A stretch of DNA of 64,000 bases, taken from assembly GCF_026151205.1 (NCBI RefSeq), contig NC_087076.1, positions 20,888,828 through 20,952,827 on the forward strand. Direction: 5' to 3'. Under the pieces are notes generated by a model. It saw nothing but the letters and a program-made list of their open reading frames with translations, was not told where the DNA came from and made no database searches. Origin of the DNA: Bolinopsis microptera. Lineage: Eukaryota; Ctenophora; Tentaculata; Lobata; Bolinopsidae. Position numbers and translations under genes: made by a program. Every line of letters begins with the position of its first letter. Position 1 is the first letter of the stretch. Below, piece by piece: positions 57,501 to 64,000 of the stretch.

Positions 57501-60323
57501 GGGGCTGTCCTTCAACGTGAGCTAGATGGGTTGACATTCATCGATAAGATAAGTATCAAAGGTAAAGCAAAGAACTTGACACAACTAAGAAAGCAGGTTA
57601 AAGTGAATAATAAAAGCGTTGCAGTCGATCCGTTGAAGTGTTTTAACCGTCTAGTCTTGGTTGCTGATAGAGAGACTTCAATAGAGGAATGCCTAACATA
57701 CGAGTTAACTGTGGTGCCGATGAGCTTATTTGATCAATATCAGATGATGATTGATGAGGAAATCTAATAAGGCTGCTCTTGGTATAAACCAATCTACACT
57801 TAAATCTTGCAGCTTCACGATCCCACTAGTCATTGATGGAGGTTGGCTAATTCACCAACTAAGCTCATTTTAAGGGTGTGACAATTATGGTGAGGTAGCA
57901 ATGGAGTACTTGAAGCTTATCCCTAAAAATCGGGAAGTTACTGTGATTTTTGATGGATATGAGCCTTCTACTAAAGATCACGAGCACAAGAGGAGAGTAA
58001 AAGCGTTCTGTGCTAATATTGCTGTAAAGAAATCCACCTTTTGTACTGTCACAAAAACAACATTTCTGAGCAACAACAATAACAAAAAAGAACTGATCGA
58101 CCCTATCTCAAGCATTTTTACTGTAAATGGTATTGAAGTGATCAGAGCTTGTACCGATGCTGATACTTTAATTGCAAAGAAAACATTGGAAATGTCATTC
58201 CTTGGCGATATTGAATTGAACGCAGAGGATACCGATATAGTTCAAGTCTATTAGTACATCATTTCAACAGTGACCATCACAATGATATTTATCTAACAAC
58301 GGAGAAGGGTACATATTCAATCAAAGAAATATCAAGTCATCTAGATCATAAAGAAAAGGAGATACTTCTTCTAATTCATAGTATTTCGGGTTGTGATAGC
58401 GTCAGTGGACTGTTTGGTTTTAGCAAGGTTAAAGTGCTAAAGAAAGCTCTCACCTTTGATGAGCAAGGTCAGTTGGCAACATAACTTTCGGTGAGAGAGT
58501 CAAAAGAAAAGATTATTGAGGCAGGCCTCTGTTTCTTGCAGTACATTTATGGTGACAAGAAAAAGACTCTTTCTGCTTTGAGATTCCTAGCATACAATAG
58601 GATGGTAGCAAAAAAGAGTCTCAATCCGAATAGGCTACCTCCAACAATAGCTTCAGCAACGAAACACATCCTTAGAGCTTACTTACAGTACCATAACTGG
58701 TCATGCTTAACGCTGACAGTCTGAATCCCCTTGACTACGGCTGGAAATTGGCTCCTGGTGGCACTTACGAACCAGTTGCAACAAAAGCTGTAATTGCTCC
58801 AGAGTCTATTTTGAACCTTATATGTTGTAACTGTTCTGTCGATGTGGAACAGGCCTGTTTGACTTTCAGATGTTCATGTAGGAAATATGGCTTCAATTGT
58901 TTGCCAGCTTGTGGACGATGCCATGGTATGAACTGCACAAACATTAGACATGATGAACCTGAAGAACAAGCGAATTTTGATTAATATTAACTGTGTATTA
59001 ATAATTGTCATGGTATTTACTGAGAATACACATTTTAGATTAACTGTATTTGTTATTTGTAGATGAGTTTTTAAATAGATTTGAAATAAGCGTTAAAAAT
59101 AATTTGGTGTATTTTTTTTCGAAATTTCAATAAAATTTCGAAAAATTTCGAAAAATTCCATTTATTTCGAAAAATAAAGCCCCAATCGTTCTGAAACTAT
59201 CATTCGCCTGCCATAATGTGGCCATTGCGGTCATTTTGCACCCCCTATGGAGATGTCAAGACCTTCGGGAGCCGAATAACCAATATTAGGGGTGGGGCGT
59301 ATGGGTTCCTGGAGAAAAATGACTATAAAAATTTTTGCCCAAAAGTTTCAGCTGGACGGTTTTTTTTGGTGGTTCCTGGGACTATGGACAACACATTCCT
59401 GTAGACAAACCTTTGTTACGAATTTGTTCACAGATTGACCCATAAACAGCAATTCTTGCCCTAACTAAATGACATGATACAGTAAATTAATTAAAAATCT
59501 AAACTTAAAATATATTTCAATAGCGATACAAATAGATCTACACCCATTATCTACATTCTACACCCATTTATTTATAGGTCCTGCCTGTACTGGAGATCAT
59601 TATTATGATCACTTAAACAAGATCCTAAAAACACGTATTTAGTCTTAGAGGATTTATTTAGAGGTTCTATTTAGAGGTCCTATTTAGAGGTCCTATTTAG
59701 AGATCCTATTTAGAGGTCCTATTTACAGATCCAATTAAGAGGTCCTATTTAGAGGTCCTATTTAGAGGTCCTATAACCTATTTAGAGGTCCTATTAAGAG
59801 GTCCTATTTAGAGGTCTTATTTAGAGGTCCTATTTAGAGGTCCTATTTAGAGGTCCTATTTAGAGGTCCTATTTAGAGGTCCTATTTAGAGGTCCTATTT
59901 AGAGGTCCTATTTAGAGGTCCTATTTAGAACTCCTATATCTACCTGTACTGGAGAGGGTACCACTGGAGATACTCGTTCAGATAGTTACTAAAAGTGACA
60001 ATAGCACACAGTATCAGAAAACCTTGATTCTCCCATGTCAGTTCGGCAGGAAACCACAGCCAACCCTGAAATATTGTTCATGTTTCTGAGGAAATAATAG
60101 AGAATAATTATTTTAAATACTTGTTAAACATTCGAGAATGTTCCAAAACTTAGCCTAAATGGCTAGATTAATCAAGAGTTTTTGATGCTGTGAAATTGGA
60201 ACAGGTGAAAGTAACGGTATTACCCTAAAAATAAAAATACATAATTCATCGAACCTTGAAGTAAGCGAGGATGACAGGGAGAATTCCGAAGGAAAATCCG
60301 ACAATAAAAGGACGATCACCCAT
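54574..60323 (-). CDS. Steroid 5-alpha-reductase family membrane enzyme, six exons found, last exon missing
   Basis: Exons on the minus strand: 60255-60323, 59944-60065, 55559-55669, 55330-55444, 54899-54991 and 54574-54731. All have GT/AG borders and phases that join without a stop into about 222 residues. Exon 1 starts MGDRPFIVGFSFGILPVILA; exon 2 has NYLNEYLQWYPLQY joining to SKFAPEGGCPARVGWFIMYS in exon 3; exon 4 has YDLLMLGLYCTHFTKRCLEV and LFVHKYSKD; exon 6 has WVTGQLINLVHHYILSTLR, YKYIVPTGGLFGLIVCPQYC. The N-x-x-x-H...LR-P-G, VPxGGLF and CPxY motifs and several hydrophobic helices mark the C-terminal NADPH/steroid-type reductase domain (SRD5A/TECR family), which reduces a conjugated double bond of lipid substrates in the ER membrane. 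The family is about 250-260 residues, so 40-70 residues are lacking after CPQYCG. Exon 1's donor (GTTCGA) is weak. The intron between exons 2 and 3 holds a 3.6-kb transposon. Confidence 0.8.
55185..55316 (-). repeat. 11-bp minisatellite (GTTTCTCACTT) just after exon 4 donor
   Basis: About twelve units of GTGAGAAACAA on the plus strand. On the gene strand the repeat begins about 14 nt after the exon 4 donor site. Confidence 0.9.
55681..55820 (-). repeat. 9-bp minisatellite (CAGTAACCA) just before exon 3 acceptor
   Basis: Units of TGTGGTTAC on the plus strand with two ATGTGC interruptions. On the gene strand the last unit ends about 10 nt before the acceptor of exon 3, replacing the usual pyrimidine tract with AG-containing repeats apart from a short TAATGTTTCAG. 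Confidence 0.9.
55894..59467 (+). mobile_element. Long-TIR DNA transposon, Academ-like (tentative)
   Basis: Terminal inverted repeats of about 380 bp (55894-56273 and 59077-59467) start TAGTTAGGGCAAGA and include GGAACCCATACGCCCCACCC and a block of AATTTTTCGAAA words. The flanks give a possible 3-bp duplication AAT (55891-55893, 59468-59470). The interior encodes, on the plus strand, a transposase-like region, an XPG-like nuclease and a CXC cysteine-rich domain. That set and a 3-bp duplication fit Academ elements of the XPG-carrying type, from memory of the superfamily. The right TIR has an extra TTTATGGGTCAA-type segment near its end. Inserted antisense in the reductase gene's intron. Confidence 0.8.
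56322..58984 (+). pseudogene. Transposase / XPG-like nuclease / CXC polyprotein of the long-TIR transposon
   Basis: After an acceptor-like AACAACAG, the frame reads IIDQPPDSYSTVHTTL and then ITFDLPLWIKATRIV, VRVGGFHTLTSFLGCIGYIM, YNMHLSAVALMLPYFAAAGR, IGQSLMRAAKSSGGLTSGR, a family I know as uncharacterised repeat-associated proteins in invertebrates. The acidic residue of TFD may be catalytic. Lesions: +1 frameshift near 57765, stop TAA at 57871, frameshift near 58240, stop TAA at 58482, frameshift near 58710. Nuclease pieces: PLVIDGGWLIHQL, VTVIFDGYEPSTKDH, IRACTDADTLIAKK and SISGCDSVSGLFGFSKVKVL, the last resembling the helix-hairpin motif of FEN/XPG nucleases. The C-terminus has CCNCSVDVEQACLTFRCSCR and KYGFNCLPACGRCHG, a tesmin/TSO1-like CXC domain. 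The N-terminal half usual for the family is absent because the left TIR is only 50 bp away. Dead copy. Confidence 0.75.
59645..59935 (-). repeat. 13-bp minisatellite (GGACCTCTAAATA) just after exon 2 donor
   Basis: About twenty units of TATTTAGAGGTCC on the plus strand with minor variants. On the gene strand it starts about 10-15 nt after the exon 2 donor (GTAGATATAGGAG). Confidence 0.95.
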
Positions 60324-61284
60324 CTTGCTAGAATAATTTAGGGTAAAGCTATAAATAAAATATCTGTTTCTAAACTTTAGAATTGTGAAATAAACAACTT
60401 TAGGAGATGTGTTAGAGCCGGTGATAAATTTCAAAGCGAAATGTTGTGTTTTTAAAGAGGCCTAATAGTGAGCACGAAGCCGTGAAAAGTTCAGTAACTA
60501 TTGCTACTAAATCGGTAATATATAATAATTGTGAATACTGAATACTGAGTATCCATAGTCGGTGAATGTAACGGTGAATGTAACGGTTGGACCCCCCTGA
60601 ATGTAACAGTTGAACCATTGTGACGGTAAGGTGCGTAACTCGTTACACTCGAGTATGTCACAGACCTCTACTGTGACTCACAGTAGAGGTAGAAATAAAC
60701 AATTTTGAATAGTACTCATGAATTTTGAGCGTGGTGCAACCCACAAACTTTTACATTTGCAGCTCATAGAAAGGCTGAGGCAACAAGGACCGAAATGGTG
60801 TTCGAACTATCAAACATGATTGCAACAAAGATAGTATTGAGACATTTAGCAATAAATTTCAAGGGGCTCGAAATAAATAAATAAACTGAAACTAAATCAC
60901 ACCGCTCGCGCTGTATTATCTTGCTCCATTTAAACACAATAACAGACACTAACCTCATTTAAATACATATCATGGAACGGCAACTATGCGGTATCAAGAT
61001 AAACCCGTACAGATCATCCAATCCACTTTAAAATGTACCTGACACTTTTTGCTAAACCTCATTAAAGTATGTAAGTTATGGTAGGATAACTTGTTGGTCC
61101 AGGAATTCTATAAACTATCTTATTACACGAGGGGACAGCGACAGGAAATAAAACTCACAAATTAAATGAGCACACTTTTAGTTTCCTGTTCTTACCGACT
61201 ATAATATCCGGTTATCAAATACAGTTTCTTGTATAGAATTGAATAATCTCAAATGGAAAATTATAATCCTGTAATATGTAACTC
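60324..61284. other. Intergenic spacer between NUBP2 and the reductase gene
   Basis: About 960 bp, AT-rich, between the NUBP2 stop and the first reductase exon on the same strand. It should hold the NUBP2 3' end and the reductase promoter. At 60553-60620 GTGAATGTAACGGT is repeated. At 60658-60692 the words CAGACCTCTACTGTGACTCA and CAGTAGAGGT form a hairpin. Confidence 0.5.
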
Positions 61285-62838
61285 TCATCCAGCATTCCTA
61301 ATACTTGAATTAACTTCCAAAGTATCTAATACCTTATCAACGATCTCACTATAACTCTGATAAGAAACACAAGTGTCCTTATTCTCCAACAAAGTCCCAC
61401 TATCCAAATATATTGACAAGTTAGGGTCTATTGGCACTGAGCCAAGGAACTTTAACTTGCAGTGTTCAGCCAGTCTCTGACCTCCACCCTGGTTAAATAA
61501 CAGACTGCAGTCTGAACAGTTCGGGCACACAAACCCACTCAGTGTCTCAATGATTCCTAGTATATTAGCTCCGGTCGTCTTGCAGAAGCTCACTTGTCTC
61601 AACACATCTGCTGCGGCTAATGCCTGGGTAGGGTAGTGTTATTATTGCAAACTTCAACTGTTTTAAAGGTACCCACAGACTTCGGGTGATTAGGATCGGA
61701 TGCAAGTTAATAATAAACTTGAGTCCTTCAAAACCACAAGTTAAAAGAAAAGCTTTTTATAGTGGTAATATAATCTCATCAACGGTTCTGTGCGGTTTAT
61801 AATACAGACGTCAATGTTAGTTACCTGAGGTGAGGTAGTGAGGATGACGGAACAGTTAGGGACACATTCCATTACAGCCATGTGCTCATCTGATGTACCT
61901 GATAAAACACGTCAAATCAGTGTCCTGTAAGGAATTCTTATAAAATTGGACAATTAAATGTGAAACAATTTAGAACTAAAGAAGAGTTGTGTACTGTATT
62001 TCCTGTAGTTAGAGAGATGTTGCCTCACATTACCTGGCGGTGTGTCAATAATCAAGAAGTCAAGTGATCCCCAGCAAACATCCTCTAAAAATTGCTTTAT
62101 CATAGCAGTCTTCTTGGGACCGCGCCAAATCACCGCCTGATCCTGGTTTTCAACCAGATAAGACAAGGATACTGCCGATATTCTCCCAGCCCCAACTGAT
62201 TGAGTTAAAGGAACCCAACCTTGATCACAGGAGTGGATGTTTCCCTGAATAGTTCAGAATGAGATTATTATAAGATGTACGGTTATGAAAGAATGGTCAT
62301 TATAATTAACAATACATTGTACAATATATAATATATTTATACTGATTGTTGTATAATGTATATAAGTTGATAGCAATAATATATGAACAACCTTCAGTCC
62401 AATCATCTTAGAGAGACTTGGTCCACACAGGTCAGCATCAAGGACTCCAACAGAGAATCCTCTTTGAGCGAGATTGAAAGCTATTACCGCAACAGTTGTG
62501 CTCTTCCCAACTCCACCTTTACCTGGAATGTTAAATTGCACAAATTGTTAACAACATGATTGTGATATTTAAAAATATTTTTGGAATGCTGTTGGCCCAT
62601 AACAAAATTTCTAATTATTTCGTGAATACAACTCGTAAACTGCTCTTTTCAGGTAAATGAAACTGTTCAACGTTGTGAGTAATGTTCCTTATCGGATGTT
62701 ACATCTAGGTATTCTTATATTATTGGAAGAGTTCAATCCTGAAGTTAAGCCAGTGAATTTACCTGAAAACACACCAATGATCCGTTTTACACTGGATGTA
62801 CCAGAAAACACCTCAGTTGTTTCGTTATTATCATTCAT
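61285..62838 (-). CDS. NUBP2: Cytosolic Fe-S cluster assembly ATPase NUBP2/CFD1
   Basis: Five exons, minus strand: 62763-62838, 62392-62522, 62034-62244, 61825-61898 and 61285-61623. All have GT/AG borders and join in phase to 276 residues, close to the ~271 of animal NUBP2. The Walker A motif GKGGVGKSTT spans the exon 1/2 junction (FSG | GKGG). Then come VGVLDADLCGPSLSKMIGL, VIWRGPKKTAMIKQFLEDV, FLIIDTPPG, GTSDEHM, VSFCKTTGANILGIIETLSG and CPNCSDCSLLFNQGGG, with the CxxC cluster-ligating cysteines. The CPxCxxC...GGG form and the lack of an N-terminal four-Cys domain point to NUBP2 rather than NUBP1. The protein forms the NUBP1-NUBP2 scaffold that builds 4Fe-4S clusters for cytosolic and nuclear proteins. 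The start Met at 62838 is the best in-frame choice; upstream residues stay open, so an additional 5' exon or an upstream start is possible. Confidence 0.92.
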
Positions 62839-64000
62839 TCTCTGGCCTACGAAAGGTATGCATTTAAAATAACTATACTGAAATACAATGTTATACCTTT
62901 GACACACCAGTTCTAGGTGCAATGTGCATGGTGTATATCAAGATCTGATCCATTCTGGAAAATTTCACTGATCTAAGAGACAGTGACGTAACTCTGCAGT
63001 ACTTAACACAGCTTTTACAGCAGGGTATGGAGGAAATTTCTGTATCCTGTCTCATATGTTTATCAAATGCATAACAAAAAGAGGACTTTTCAAGAAAACA
63101 ACAAATTCAAGAAAACAACAAATTTTTATTTAAATCAATTATAGCAACAATTTGAAAAACTTTTAAAGTTATTCTATTACCAAGGAATATACTACAGGTA
63201 TGGTGACTTGGGCTATTGAGTTGTTAAGTAGATTAAGATTAGTAAACATGCACTTGCATTGTATTTATAAAAACTAGAAATTATGCTTCACAGTAAAATG
63301 GAGAAGCAGGCTGATCTTGGAGAGAGCAGACAGTAAAGTTTATGCACCCACCAGAGCTACCCACCTACCCCAGTTGTTCTTTTTGGTTTATCAGCTTGTA
63401 TTGTTATATTTATGGACCCCAATTCACCACACTAAGAAGAAGTATGTAACAAAATGAGTTAAGTTAATGTCATCATATCAGTTTAAAACAGTAAAAGTTA
63501 AGTTAAGGATTGAATTTCTTAGTGGGAGGTGGATCGTTGGTATACCGTTAAATCGATTTAACACCGCAATTCCAGTCGCAAGCCTGGGACCACTACTAGC
63601 ATTGTCACAACATCTACAAAGCTGCCATATAGCCTGACTGACAATTTTCTCGACTGACTGACAATGTTTCTTCTTTTCCCCATTTAGAATACAACGATTA
63701 GTACATTTTAGCTTATGATTAATATTATATTTTTACCTATTGAGATTAAGATTGACTACCATGGATCCCGTGTGACTATGAAATGAGACCGATCTCGCCC
63801 CATTGGCATGCTCCTTAGTTTGTCAAAGGTGGTGCTGGGCAGATCGCTGGTGTGGTGAGGAGGTTCGGAAGAGGTGCACAATATATGGTGCGAGGTCAAG
63901 GAGGTTGTGTATTGTTATGATGCTATGTTAGTCGCTTTGGTGAACAGGTGTCTGAGTACAGGAATGTACGAGAAAGAGGACTTGATTGCGTGTGGATGCG
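62839..64000. other. No gene recognised
   Basis: Upstream of NUBP2. AT-rich, with a short TTCAAGAAAACAACAAA duplication near 63090-63125. No exon with a recognisable domain was found; the 5' UTR and promoter of NUBP2 should begin here. Confidence 0.5.

Overview
This window is a stretch of an AT-rich, repeat-laden animal nuclear genome. GT-AG introns split short exons, and there are metazoan-type genes: a rhodopsin-like GPCR, a sushi/cysteine-rich extracellular protein, an ABCC-type transporter fragment, a 5-alpha-reductase-family membrane enzyme and the Fe-S assembly ATPase NUBP2. Three non-LTR retrotransposons and many small DNA transposons fill the rest. An invertebrate, possibly cnidarian-like, is my guess; the sequence does not fix the taxon.

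Layout. 1-6.9 kb: decayed LINE, a poly-G MITE, minisatellites. 6.95-14.9 kb: a gene with ephrin/TNFR-like cysteine-rich exons and a sushi exon, duplicated exon-plus-intron and followed by a decayed ~556-bp tandem array of exon-like units. 15.4-17.8 kb: AT minisatellite, 77-bp minisatellite, LINE fragment. 19.1-20.2 kb: GPCR (minus, frameshifted). 21.7-25.3 kb: MITE and a ~41-copy, 68-bp satellite between direct repeats. 25.4-27.2 kb: tRNA-derived SINE, FLYWCH-like fragment, three exons of an ABC transporter. 27.2-30.7 kb: LINE with endonuclease and RT (minus, two frameshifts). 31-42.6 kb: gene-free nest of TIR elements (hAT, mariner-like, foldback) and a perfect 145-bp inverted repeat. 43.4-45.6 kb: intact three-exon gene for a secreted, possibly GPI-anchored protein whose second intron is packed with MITEs. 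47.3-49.4 kb: LINE whose open frame has lost the RT catalytic core. 50-53.6 kb: microsatellites and small inserted elements. 54.6-60.3 kb: 5-alpha-reductase-like gene (minus) carrying a 3.6-kb long-TIR transposon in an intron. 61.3-62.8 kb: intact five-exon NUBP2 (minus).

The most distinctive signals are: (1) a ~90-120 bp three-hairpin element present seven times, always in the same orientation; (2) tiny GC-rich insertions with 8-bp target duplications, one nested in another MITE; (3) an Academ-like transposon (transposase + XPG-like nuclease + CXC domain) in the reductase intron; (4) three different minisatellites that each start within about 15 nt of a splice site of that same gene; (5) a LINE frame that stays open after losing its RT palm.

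Splice models were built by eye from GT/AG sites, phase and family similarity. No database search was possible, so family names rest on recognition of motifs.
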